DNA of 64,000 nucleotides from Thioclava sp. GXIMD4216 (GTDB taxonomy: Bacteria > Pseudomonadota > Alphaproteobacteria > Rhodobacterales > Rhodobacteraceae). The stretch is from contig NZ_CP149926.1 of assembly GCF_037949285.1 (NCBI RefSeq), positions 847,501 to 911,500 on the forward strand. The letters run 5' to 3'. Both the position numbers and the translations under genes were made by a program. Within the stretch, counting starts at the first letter, position 1, and every line of letters begins with the position of its first letter. The notes below the pieces were generated by a model. The model was not told where the DNA came from. It saw nothing but the letters and a program-made list of their open reading frames with translations, and did no database searches. Below are positions 32,694 to 40,930 of the stretch, piece after piece.

Positions 32694-34289
32694 ATGTGGG
32701 ATTATCTCAAGCTAGCTATGCTGGGGCTCGTCGCGGTGCTTGCCGCGATTGCTGCCAGCTATGGCCGCGATCTCGCCTATACCGTGAATGCGATCGAAGT
32801 ATTTGTGGCGGCTGTGATTGCACTGATCTGGGTGATGCGGGGAATGGAAAAATCCAAACCCGTCTCGCAAACGGAATATTTTGACAGTGTCATTCGCTAT
32901 GGCGTGGTGGCAACGGTTCTATGGGGTATCGTCGGCTTTCTGGTCGCCGTGTTCATCGCTTTCCAGCTGGCCTTTCCGGTGCTGAATTTCGAATGGGCGC
33001 AGGGCTATCTGAATTTCGGCAAGCTTCGTCCCCTACACACCTCTGCGGTGATCTTCGCCTTTGGCGGGAACGCGCTGATCGCGTCGTCCTTCTATGTGGT
33101 GCAGCGCACCTCGGCGGCGCGGCTGTTTGGCGGCAGCCTCGGCTGGTTCGTGTTCTGGGGCTATAACCTGTTCATCGTTCTGGCGGCGTCTGGCTATATC
33201 CTCGGGGCCACCCAGTCGAAAGAATATGCCGAGCCGGAATGGTATGTCGATCTGTGGCTGACCGTCGTGTGGGTGGCCTATCTCATCACCTTCCTCGGCA
33301 CGATCCTCAAACGCCGCGAGCCGCATATCTATGTGGCCAACTGGTTCTACCTTTCGTTCATCGTGACTGTGGCGATGCTGCATATCGTCAACAACCTCGC
33401 TCTGCCGGTCTCGATCTTCGGGTCGAAATCCGTGCAGCTCTTCTCGGGCGTGCAGGATGCGATGACGCAGTGGTGGTATGGCCATAACGCGGTGGGCTTT
33501 TTCCTGACGGCAGGCTTCCTCGGGATGATGTACTATTTCGTGCCCAAACAGGCCGAGCGTCCCGTCTATTCCTACAAGCTGTCGATCATCCACTTCTGGG
33601 CGCTGATCTTCCTCTATATCTGGGCTGGTCCCCACCACCTGCATTACACCGCGCTGCCCGACTGGGCCTCGACGCTGGGGATGGTGTTCTCGATCATGCT
33701 GTGGATGCCCAGCTGGGGCGGGATGATCAACGGTCTGATGACGCTCTCGGGCGCGTGGGACAAACTGCGCACCGATCCGGTGATCCGTATGATGGTGGTG
33801 TCCATCGGCTTCTACGGCATGTCCACCTTTGAAGGTCCGATGATGTCGATCAAGGCCGTCAACTCGCTGTCGCACTATACGGACTGGACCATCGGTCACG
33901 TGCATTCCGGCGCGCTTGGCTGGAACGGGATGATCACCTTCGGGATGCTCTACTTCCTTGTTCCGAAACTGTGGAAACGCGAGCGTCTCTATTCGCTCAA
34001 GGCCGTCAGCTGGCATTTCTGGCTCGCGACGATCGGGATCGTGCTCTACGCCGCCTCCATGTGGGTGACCGGTATCATGGAAGGTCTGATGTGGCGTCAG
34101 GTGGATGCGCAGGGCTTCCTGGTGAACTCGTTCGCTGACACCGTTTCCGCCAAATTCCCGATGTATGTCGTGCGGGCTCTTGGGGGTGTGATGTATCTGA
34201 CCGGTTCGCTGATCATGGCCTGGAACCTTTGGGCGACGGTTGCCAAGCAGCCCAAGGCCGTGGCCGCGGCACCTGTTGCGGCAGAGTAA
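32694..34289 (+). CDS. ccoN: cbb3-type cytochrome c oxidase subunit I
   Basis: The 531-residue catalytic subunit of the high-affinity cbb3 oxidase, holding low-spin haem b and the haem b3-CuB site where oxygen is reduced. At least twelve membrane helices are visible. Haem and copper ligands lie in [51 protein letters not shown] and [18 protein letters not shown]. It is the first gene of ccoNOQP, preceded by an Fnr box and a GGGAC-type region close to the ATG. Confidence 0.97.
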   Translation: MWDYLKLAMLGLVAVLAAIAASYGRDLAYTVNAIEVFVAAVIALIWVMRGMEKSKPVSQTEYFDSVIRYGVVATVLWGIVGFLVAVFIAFQLAFPVLNFEWAQGYLNFGKLRPLHTSAVIFAFGGNALIASSFYVVQRTSAARLFGGSLGWFVFWGYNLFIVLAASGYILGATQSKEYAEPEWYVDLWLTVVWVAYLITFLGTILKRREPHIYVANWFYLSFIVTVAMLHIVNNLALPVSIFGSKSVQLFSGVQDAMTQWWYGHNAVGFFLTAGFLGMMYYFVPKQAERPVYSYKLSIIHFWALIFLYIWAGPHHLHYTALPDWASTLGMVFSIMLWMPSWGGMINGLMTLSGAWDKLRTDPVIRMMVVSIGFYGMSTFEGPMMSIKAVNSLSHYTDWTIGHVHSGALGWNGMITFGMLYFLVPKLWKRERLYSLKAVSWHFWLATIGIVLYAASMWVTGIMEGLMWRQVDAQGFLVNSFADTVSAKFPMYVVRALGGVMYLTGSLIMAWNLWATVAKQPKAVAAAPVAAE

Positions 34290-34301
34290 GGAGAGAGACC
34301 T

Positions 34302-35030
34302 ATGTCCATTCTGGATAAACACGGGATCATCGAGAAGAACGCGACGCTGCTTCTGATCGGCTCCTTCCTTGTGGTGACCATCGGCGGGATCGTCGAAATC
34401 GCGCCTCTGTTCTATCTCGAGAACACGATCGAGAAGGTGGAAGGGGTTCGCCCCTACACCCCCCTCGAACTGACCGGCCGCGATATCTATGTCCGCGAGG
34501 GCTGCTATGTCTGCCATAGCCAGATGATCCGCCCGATGCGGGACGAGTATGAACGCTACGGTCATTACTCGCTGGCGGCGGAATCGATGTATGACCACCC
34601 GTTCCAATGGGGGTCCAAACGCACGGGGCCGGATCTGGCGCGTGTGGGCGGGCGTTACTCGGATGCGTGGCATGTCGATCACCTGACCAATCCGCAATCG
34701 GTCGTGCCGGAATCGGTGATGCCGAAATACGGCTTCCTGAAGAACCGTCTGATCGATACGGCCCATCTGGAAGAACGTCTGACAACCGATGCGGCGGTCG
34801 GGGTGCCCTATAGCTCCGATATGATCGAGGCGGCCAAGGCCGATTTCGCGGCCCAGCTGGATCCTTATGCCGATACCGATGGCCTGTTCGAGCGCTATGA
34901 CGACCGTGTCAATGTGCGCAATTTTGATGGTCAGCCCGCCGTGACCGAGATGGATGCGCTGGTTGCCTATCTGCAGGTTCTGGGCACGATGGTCGATTTC
35001 TCGACCTTCGAACGCGATGCAAGCCGGTAA
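34302..35030 (+). CDS. ccoO: cbb3-type cytochrome c oxidase subunit II
   Basis: A 242-residue membrane-anchored mono-haem cytochrome c of the cbb3 oxidase. One N-terminal helix ([20 protein letters not shown]) is followed by the periplasmic haem domain with [18 protein letters not shown] (CxxCH) and the Met ligand in [11 protein letters not shown]. It passes electrons from CcoP to CcoN. Preceded by GGAGAGA and 12 bases after ccoN. Confidence 0.96.
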   Translation: MSILDKHGIIEKNATLLLIGSFLVVTIGGIVEIAPLFYLENTIEKVEGVRPYTPLELTGRDIYVREGCYVCHSQMIRPMRDEYERYGHYSLAAESMYDHPFQWGSKRTGPDLARVGGRYSDAWHVDHLTNPQSVVPESVMPKYGFLKNRLIDTAHLEERLTTDAAVGVPYSSDMIEAAKADFAAQLDPYADTDGLFERYDDRVNVRNFDGQPAVTEMDALVAYLQVLGTMVDFSTFERDASR

Positions 35031-35040
35031 GGAGGGCATG

Positions 35041-35229
35041 ATGGACTATCATATCTTCCGTGAATTTGCCGATAGCTGGATGCTGCTGTTCATGGTGGTG
35101 ATGTTTGTGGGCGCGATCTTATGGGCCTTCCGGCCCGGTGCCCGCAAAGCACAGCGCGACAGCGCCTCCATCCCGTTCCGTCACGAGGACCGTCCCGCAA
35201 CCGCAGCCGACAAGGAGGTGGGCAAATGA
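35041..35229 (+). CDS. ccoQ: cbb3 oxidase small subunit CcoQ
   Basis: A 62-residue single-helix membrane protein ([20 protein letters not shown], helix about 12-32) with a charged tail, protecting or stabilising the cbb3 complex. I choose the ATG at 35041 rather than 35038 because GGAGG (35031-35035) is then five bases away. Its stop overlaps ccoP (ATGA). Confidence 0.9.
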   Translation: MDYHIFREFADSWMLLFMVVMFVGAILWAFRPGARKAQRDSASIPFRHEDRPATAADKEVGK

Positions 35230-36107
35230 GCAAGACACCCAAGAAACTGCCGAATGATCCTTCGACCACGGGCCATAGCTGGGATGGTATCGAAGAGTTC
35301 AACAACCCCCTGCCGCGCTGGTGGCTGTGGACGTTCTATGCCTGCATCATCTTCGCTCTGGGCTATTCGGTTGCGATGCCCGCATGGCCGCTGTTGAACG
35401 GGGCAACGCCGGGGCTGTTGCACAAGTCGACCCGCGCCGATCTTGAAGCCGATCTGGAGCGCTTCGATGCGATGAATGCGCCCGTCGAGGAAAAACTGGT
35501 GAATACCGACCTCGCGGCCATCGCTCAGGACCCCGAACTGGTGAACTATACCCAGAATGCGGGGGCTGCGGTGTTCCAGACATGGTGTGCGCAATGTCAC
35601 GGGGCAGGGGCCGGTGGCCAGCAGGGTCTGGGCTATCCCAGCCTTCTGGATAGCGATTGGCTCTGGGGTGGTACGATCGACGATATTTACTTCACCGTCA
35701 CCCACGGTATCCGTAACGAAACCGATCCCGATGGCGAGGCGCGCTATAGCCAGATGCCTGCCTTCGGCACCGACGGTATTCTGGATGAAGAGCAGATAGC
35801 ACAGGTCGTGCAGCATGTGCGCCAGATCTCCGGTCAGGACTTCGATGCGGATCTGGCCAAAGAAGGGGCGGCGGTCTTCGAAGAGAACTGCACGAGCTGC
35901 CACATGGAAGATGGCACCGGTGACAAGTCCCAAGGCGCGCCGAACCTGACCGATGCGATCTGGCTTTACGGCGGCGATGTCGCCACCCTCACCAAGACCG
36001 TGCATGATGCCCGTTTCGGTGTGATGCCCAACTGGAACACCCGCCTGAGCGAAGCCGAGATCCGCGCTGTGGCCTCTTATGTCCACGGTCTGGGCGGCGG
36101 CCAGTAA
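35226..36107 (+). CDS. ccoP: cbb3-type cytochrome c oxidase subunit III (dihaem cytochrome c)
   Basis: A 293-residue dihaem cytochrome c subunit that accepts electrons from cytochrome c. N-terminal [20 protein letters not shown] is the CcoP signature before the first helix. Two haem motifs, WCAQCHG and CTSCHM, sit in the periplasmic part, with Met ligands in YSQMPAFG and GVMPNW. The ATG overlaps the ccoQ stop. Last gene of the oxidase operon. Confidence 0.96.
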   Translation: MSKTPKKLPNDPSTTGHSWDGIEEFNNPLPRWWLWTFYACIIFALGYSVAMPAWPLLNGATPGLLHKSTRADLEADLERFDAMNAPVEEKLVNTDLAAIAQDPELVNYTQNAGAAVFQTWCAQCHGAGAGGQQGLGYPSLLDSDWLWGGTIDDIYFTVTHGIRNETDPDGEARYSQMPAFGTDGILDEEQIAQVVQHVRQISGQDFDADLAKEGAAVFEENCTSCHMEDGTGDKSQGAPNLTDAIWLYGGDVATLTKTVHDARFGVMPNWNTRLSEAEIRAVASYVHGLGGGQ

Positions 36108-36114
36108 ACGAGAT

Positions 36115-36146
36115 CTCCGCGCCATGCCCTAAAGCTTGGCGCGGAG
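36115..36146 (+). terminator. Strong stem-loop after ccoP (no T tract)
   Basis: CTCCGCGCCA (36115-36124) and TGGCGCGGAG (36137-36146) pair perfectly over 10 bp with a 12-base loop. No T run follows, so it may protect the ccoNOQP 3' end rather than terminate. Confidence 0.55.
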
Positions 36147-36147
36147 T

Positions 36148-36201
36148 GCACCGGCACCTTGTCCTGTTCGCGCGTTTCCATGGGGGTGCCGGTGCTTTTT
36201 T
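36148..36201 (+). terminator. Rho-independent terminator of ccoNOQP
   Basis: GCACCGGCACC (36148-36158) pairs perfectly with GGTGCCGGTGC (36185-36195) across a 26-base loop and is followed by TTTTTT (36196-36201). Confidence 0.8.
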
Positions 36202-36220
36202 ATAAATCCACCATGACTGC

Positions 36221-36251
36221 CGGTCCAAGCCTTTGCTTGGGCCGCTTTTTT
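36221..36251 (+). terminator. Second Rho-independent terminator between ccoP and ccoG
   Basis: CGGTCCAAGC (36221-36230), CTTT loop, GCTTGGGCCG (36235-36244), one G-U wobble, then TTTTTT at 36246-36251. Confidence 0.82.
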
Positions 36252-36317
36252 ATGGCGTCTGCGGGGGTAACACCTTTGGTCAATTGTATTCGAAAAAATG
36301 CATGCCAAAGTGGAATT

Positions 36318-36331
36318 TTGACGCAAGTCAA
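36318..36331. promoter_or_regulatory. Fnr box of ccoGHIS
   Basis: TTGACGCAAGTCAA, symmetric TTGAC-N4-GTCAA. Class II spacing predicts a start near 36366, 32 bases before the ccoG start codon. Confidence 0.8.
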
Positions 36332-36397
36332 GGAAAGGTGAGGTTGGAAAGCGCATTCAGAACTCCGACCTGACGACGATCCCAAGGAGATTGCACC

Positions 36398-37852
36398 GTG
36401 AGCGCCCCAGATCCTGTCGCCCCGCCGCCGCTCTATGCCAGCCGCGAGCCGATTTTTCCGCGCCATGTCCGTGGTAAGTTCCGCAGCCTGAAATGGTGGT
36501 TGATGGGGATGATGCTGGGCATCTACTACATCCTGCCTTGGGTGCGTTGGGACCGTGGTCCGGCATTGCCCGATCAGGCGGTGCTGGTCGATCTGGCCAA
36601 TCGTCGGTTTTTCTTCTTCATGATCGAGATCTGGCCGCATGAATTCTATTTCGTGGCGGGCCTGCTGATCATGGCGGGGCTCGGGCTGTTTCTGTTTACC
36701 GCTGCGATGGGGCGGGTGTGGTGTGGCTATGCCTGTCCGCAAACGGTCTGGACCGATCTTTTCATGCATGTCGAACGTTGGATCGAGGGGGACCGGAACG
36801 CGCAGATCCGCCTTCTGCGTTCGCGCTGGACGGGAGAAAAGATCCGTAAGCGCGCGTTGAAATGGGCCTTGTGGCTGGTGATCGCCGTCGGCACGGGCGG
36901 GGCGTGGGTGTTCTATTTTGCCGATGCACCGACCTTGTTGCGCCAGCTGGTGACCGGACAGGCGGCGATGGTGGCCTATCTTACGCTGCTGGTGCTGACC
37001 GCGACGACCTTCTTCTTCGGCGGTTTCGCCCGCGAGCAGATCTGTATCTATGCCTGCCCGTGGCCGCGCATTCAGGCCGCGATGATGGACGAGGATACCC
37101 TGACCATCGGGTATCGCAACTGGCGCGGCGAACCGCGCGGCAAGCTGAAAAAGGGCGTGAAAGCCGATGCGGCGCAGGGGGATTGTATCGACTGCAATGC
37201 CTGTGTGAATGTGTGCCCTATGGGGATCGACATCCGCGACGGCCAGCAGATGGAATGCATCACCTGCGGCCTGTGTATCGATGCCTGCAACGAGATCATG
37301 GACAAAACCAACCAGCCGCACGGGCTGATCGGCTATATGGCGCTGCGCGACGAGGAGCGCGAGAAGAAAGGCGAGGCCCGTGTCAGCCCTTGGCGGCATA
37401 TCTTCCGGCTGCGCACGATCATCTACTTCGTGCTCTGGGGAGGGATCGGTGTCGGGTTGATCGTGGCATTGCTGGTGCGCTCGCCGATCGAGTTCAACGT
37501 TACGCCGAACCGTTCGCCGCTTTATGTCACGCAGCCCGACGGGACGATCCGCAATATCTATGCGCTTCGTCTGCGCAACAAGGAGCATGACCCGACCGCC
37601 TATGTCATTTCGGTGACCGGTATGGATGGCCAGCCTGTGGATGGTCTGAGGGTCAAGGTCGAGGGACGGGATGGGGCGTTGGTGATCGTGCCTGCCGATA
37701 CGACCTTGTCGGCACGGCTTTATCTGGAAGCGGTGCGCGGTTCGGCGCTGGCCGATGCGACACGCAGCGATCTGGTTCTACGGGTCAGTCAGAAGGATGG
37801 CGACCGGTCTGTAACCGAAAAAACGGTCTTTAACGGCAAGGGGCGGAACTGA
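36398..37852 (+). CDS. ccoG: cbb3 oxidase assembly ferredoxin-like membrane protein CcoG
   Basis: A 484-residue membrane protein (RdxA/FixG) with several helices. Two [4Fe-4S] motifs are CIDCNACVNVCPMG and CITCGLCIDACNEI; membrane-side Cys motifs CGYACPQTVW and CIYACPWPRIQ are also conserved. CcoG is known as a cupric reductase that supplies Cu+ for cbb3 assembly. A periplasmic Ig-like C-terminal domain ends the protein. GTG start with AAGGAG upstream. First gene of ccoGHIS. Confidence 0.95.
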   Translation: MSAPDPVAPPPLYASREPIFPRHVRGKFRSLKWWLMGMMLGIYYILPWVRWDRGPALPDQAVLVDLANRRFFFFMIEIWPHEFYFVAGLLIMAGLGLFLFTAAMGRVWCGYACPQTVWTDLFMHVERWIEGDRNAQIRLLRSRWTGEKIRKRALKWALWLVIAVGTGGAWVFYFADAPTLLRQLVTGQAAMVAYLTLLVLTATTFFFGGFAREQICIYACPWPRIQAAMMDEDTLTIGYRNWRGEPRGKLKKGVKADAAQGDCIDCNACVNVCPMGIDIRDGQQMECITCGLCIDACNEIMDKTNQPHGLIGYMALRDEEREKKGEARVSPWRHIFRLRTIIYFVLWGGIGVGLIVALLVRSPIEFNVTPNRSPLYVTQPDGTIRNIYALRLRNKEHDPTAYVISVTGMDGQPVDGLRVKVEGRDGALVIVPADTTLSARLYLEAVRGSALADATRSDLVLRVSQKDGDRSVTEKTVFNGKGRN

Positions 37853-37853
37853 G

Positions 37854-38312
37854 ATGATGACGCGTGAGCTGACCGGTAAACATGTTCTGGTGACCGTGGT
37901 CGGGGCCTTTTCGGTGATTATCGGGGTCAATATCTTTATGGCCTATAATGCGATCTCCAGCTTTCCGGGGCTGGAGGTGACCAATTCCTATGTGGCAAGC
38001 CAGCAATTCGACACATTGCGGGCGGCGCAACAGGCGCTTGGCTGGACGGTCGAGCCGCTTTACGAGAATGGCCAGCTCAGCTTCCGGCTGACGGATAAGG
38101 AGGGCCTGCCCGCGCCGGTCTCGCGGTTTTCCGCGCTTGTCGGGCGCACAACCATGTCGCGCGAGGATGTCACCCCGCAATTCCGTCGGGTGAACGGGGC
38201 CTATCTGGCCGATCTCACTCTGGCACCGGGGGCGTGGCTTGTGCATCTTGATGCGGTGGCGGCGGATGGCACGGCCTTCCGGCAGCGGATCGATCTGTTT
38301 GTCAGGAACTGA
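37854..38312 (+). CDS. ccoH: cbb3 oxidase assembly protein CcoH
   Basis: A 152-residue FixH-family protein with one N-terminal membrane helix (HVLVTVVGAFSVIIGVNIFM) and a small periplasmic domain ending APGAWLVHLDAVAADGTA. CcoH binds CcoN and is required for stable cbb3 assembly in Rhodobacter. Two consecutive ATGs (37854, 37857) are possible starts, the first two bases after the ccoG stop. Confidence 0.9.
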   Translation: MMTRELTGKHVLVTVVGAFSVIIGVNIFMAYNAISSFPGLEVTNSYVASQQFDTLRAAQQALGWTVEPLYENGQLSFRLTDKEGLPAPVSRFSALVGRTTMSREDVTPQFRRVNGAYLADLTLAPGAWLVHLDAVAADGTAFRQRIDLFVRN

Positions 38313-38315
38313 GCG

Positions 38316-40496
38316 GTGAGCGCTGCGCCAGATATCGAAACCGCTGTTTCGGCCTGTCCGGCCTGTATCGCAGCCCCTGCGGCGCAGGATCTGGCGCGGC
38401 GTGCCATCGCGGCCCCCAGCCTGTCGTTGTCTTTGCCCTCGATCCATTGCGCGGCCTGTATCACCGATGTCGAGGCCTGTCTGGGCGCGATCGACGGGGT
38501 GCGCGATGCACGGGTCAACCTGACGCTGAAGCGTGTTGCGGTGCAGGCGGGGCCGGAGATCACCGCCGCGCAGCTGATCGGCGCGCTGGAGGGCATCGGC
38601 TATGAGGCGCATGAGCTGGACCCTGATGTGCTGCGCGCCACCGAGACAGACAGGCAGGGCCGCGATTATCTGATGCGGATCGGGGTCGCGGGCTTTGCCA
38701 TGATGAATATCATGCTGCTTTCGGTCGCGGTCTGGTCGGGGGCGGGCGATGCCACGCGCGATATGTTCCACTGGATTTCGGCAGCGATCGCCTTTCCGAC
38801 GGTGATCTTTGCGGGCCAGCCCTTTTTCGCTTCGGCCTATCGGGCGCTGCGGGCGCGCAGATTGGGAATGGATGTACCGATTTCGCTGGCGATCCTGCTC
38901 TCGACGGGGATGTCGCTGTTTGAAACCATCCATTCAGGGCGGCATGCCTATTATGACGCAGCCGTAATGCTGATCTTTTTCCTGCTGGTCGGGCGCTATC
39001 TGGATTACCGCTCGCGCTCGGCGGCGCGTTCTGCCGCAGAGGAGCTGGCCGCGCTGGAGGTGCCGCGTGCATGGCGTGTGACCGATGCGGGCGAAACCGA
39101 AGTGCCGGTGGCGGATTTGCGCGTGGGCGATCACCTGCGCCTGCGTCCGGGCGGGCGGCTGGCCGCGGATGGGGTGGTGCTCGAGGGACGCTCGGAAACG
39201 GACCGGTCCTTGCTGACCGGTGAGAGCCTGCCTGTCAGCGTCGGGCCGGGGGCTGTGCTTTCGGCGGGGGAGGTCAATCTGACAGGGCCGCTGCTGGTGC
39301 GTCTGACCGCTGTCGGTCGCGACAGTTCGCTCCACCGGATGGCCCAGCTGGTGGCCGCTGCCGAGACCGCGCGGACCCGATACACCACGCTGGCCGAGCG
39401 GGCGACCCGTGCCTATACGCCCTTGGTGCATCTGATGGCCTTTTCAGCCTTTGCGGTATGGATGTGGCTTTCGGGCGATCTGCGTCTGGCGCTGAATATC
39501 GCCGCAGCCGTGCTGATCATTACCTGTCCCTGCGCCTTGGGGCTGGCGGTGCCTGCCGTTGTGACGGCCGCCTCGGGACGGCTGTTCCGGCAGGGGCTTC
39601 TGGTGAAGGATGGCAGCGCGCTCGAGCGGCTGGCCGAAGTGGATTGCGTGGTGTTCGACAAAACCGGCACGCTGACGATGGGCCTGCCCGAACCGGCGGA
39701 TCTGGCAGGGATGGAGGCACAGGCGCGCCGCATTGCCCTTGCTCTTGCGGCGGCCTCGTCGCATCCGCTTTCCGTGTCGCTGGCTGAAATGCTACGCGCC
39801 GAAGGCGTCGAGCCGCAGGTGGTGGAGGGCCTTTGCGAAGTTCCGGGATGTGGGGTCGAGGCCCGCGATCAGGGGCGGAGGATCCGTTTGGGACGGGCCG
39901 ACTGGGTGGGCGCACAGGGCGAGGGCACATGGCTTGATGCGGGGCAGGGGAACCTGACGCGCCTGCGCTTTCAGGACCGTTTGCGCCCCGGAGCGGCTGA
40001 AGCCGTGCGTGCCTGTGTGGCGCGCGGGCTTTCGGTTCGGCTGGTGTCGGGCGATACCACAGCTGCGGTCTCGGCACTGGCCGCGCGTCTGGGGATTGCC
40101 GACTGGCAGGCCGAGGCACGCCCCGAAGACAAGGCCGCGACGCTGGCCGCTTTGTCCGGGGCAGGCCATCATGTGCTGATGGTGGGGGACGGGTTGAATG
40201 ACACGATTGCACTGGCGCAGGCCCATGTGTCGATCTCTCCGGCCTCGGCGCTTGATGCCGCGCGCACGGCCTCCGATATCGTGCTCTTGGGCCAGAATCT
40301 GGAGCCGATTGCCGAGGCCCTGCAGATTGCCCGCAAAGCCCGTGCGCGGATCAAGCAGAATTTCGCGATTTCCATCGGCTATAACATGATTGCCGTGCCG
40401 ATCGCGCTTCTGGGGTTGGCCACGCCGCTGGCTGCAGCCCTTGCGATGTCGGCCAGTTCCATTACCGTGTCCCTCAACTCCTTGCGGCTCAAGTAA
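38316..40496 (+). CDS. ccoI: Copper-transporting P1B-type ATPase for cbb3 assembly
   Basis: A 726-residue Cu+-exporting ATPase (FixI/CcoI) delivering copper to the periplasm for the CuB site. An N-terminal Cys pair (ACPACIAA) precedes the heavy-metal-associated domain with SIHCAACITDVEA. Helices carry the CPC transport motif (IITCPCALGLAVP), the phosphorylation site is VFDKTGTLTMG, the ATP-binding domain has the HP motif (SSHPLSVSL) and the hinge is MVGDGLNDTIAL. All catalytic residues are present. GTG start, three bases after ccoH. Confidence 0.95.
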   Translation: MSAAPDIETAVSACPACIAAPAAQDLARRAIAAPSLSLSLPSIHCAACITDVEACLGAIDGVRDARVNLTLKRVAVQAGPEITAAQLIGALEGIGYEAHELDPDVLRATETDRQGRDYLMRIGVAGFAMMNIMLLSVAVWSGAGDATRDMFHWISAAIAFPTVIFAGQPFFASAYRALRARRLGMDVPISLAILLSTGMSLFETIHSGRHAYYDAAVMLIFFLLVGRYLDYRSRSAARSAAEELAALEVPRAWRVTDAGETEVPVADLRVGDHLRLRPGGRLAADGVVLEGRSETDRSLLTGESLPVSVGPGAVLSAGEVNLTGPLLVRLTAVGRDSSLHRMAQLVAAAETARTRYTTLAERATRAYTPLVHLMAFSAFAVWMWLSGDLRLALNIAAAVLIITCPCALGLAVPAVVTAASGRLFRQGLLVKDGSALERLAEVDCVVFDKTGTLTMGLPEPADLAGMEAQARRIALALAAASSHPLSVSLAEMLRAEGVEPQVVEGLCEVPGCGVEARDQGRRIRLGRADWVGAQGEGTWLDAGQGNLTRLRFQDRLRPGAAEAVRACVARGLSVRLVSGDTTAAVSALAARLGIADWQAEARPEDKAATLAALSGAGHHVLMVGDGLNDTIALAQAHVSISPASALDAARTASDIVLLGQNLEPIAEALQIARKARARIKQNFAISIGYNMIAVPIALLGLATPLAAALAMSASSITVSLNSLRLK

Positions 40497-40514
40497 TCTC
40501 GAAAGGCGGGTTTA

Positions 40515-40673
40515 ATGTCGATCCTCGGATTTCTGATTCCGATTTCCCTTTTCCTCGGCGGCGTGGGCCTGCTGGCCTTTTTCTGGGCGCTGAAAAGCCG
40601 CCAGTTCGAAGACCCGAAAGGCGATGCCGAACGTATCCTGTCGACCGCGTGGGATGATCATCCCAAGGGCTAG
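40515..40673 (+). CDS. ccoS: cbb3 oxidase maturation protein CcoS
   Basis: A 52-residue protein starting MSILGFLIPISLFLGGVGLL, with one membrane helix followed by FFWALKSRQFEDPKGDAERI and ending DDHPKG. The W/F-x-x-x-S/x-G-QF-DD/ED-P-KGDA pattern is the CcoS/FixS signature. Short, so easily missed. It is required for cofactor insertion into CcoN. Fourth gene of ccoGHIS, 18 bases after ccoI. Confidence 0.93.
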   Translation: MSILGFLIPISLFLGGVGLLAFFWALKSRQFEDPKGDAERILSTAWDDHPKG

Positions 40674-40725
40674 TCTCGGGACTTGCGCGGGCCGTCAGCC
40701 AAGGGCAAGGGTGCCTGCCGCGATA

Positions 40726-40751
40726 AAGCCGCCGTCCTGTCGGCGGTTTTT
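40726..40751 (+). terminator. Rho-independent terminator of ccoGHIS
   Basis: AAGCCGCCG (40726-40734), TCCTGT loop, CGGCGGTTT (starting 40741), then a T run to 40751. Confidence 0.85.
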
Positions 40752-40873
40752 GCATATGCGTGCTGCGGATCAATGGCGCGCCGCAATGTGCCCGCCCCAC
40801 CGTCCTCACAAGGTCCACCGGCACAGAGCCCCCTTTGCGCCGTGAAAGGGCACGCGCCGTCAGGGGACCAAAG

Positions 40874-40903
40874 AAAAACGGACCGCATCAGGGATGCAGT
40901 CCG
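40874..40903 (-). terminator. Rho-independent terminator of the carboxypeptidase gene
   Basis: Read leftward, CGGACTGCATC pairs with GATGCGGTCCG (positions 40903-40893 and 40889-40879) with one wobble and a three-base loop, followed by five T (plus-strand A at 40874-40878). Confidence 0.88.
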
Positions 40904-40930
40904 TGAGATTAGGCAGATAGAAGAGTGGCT

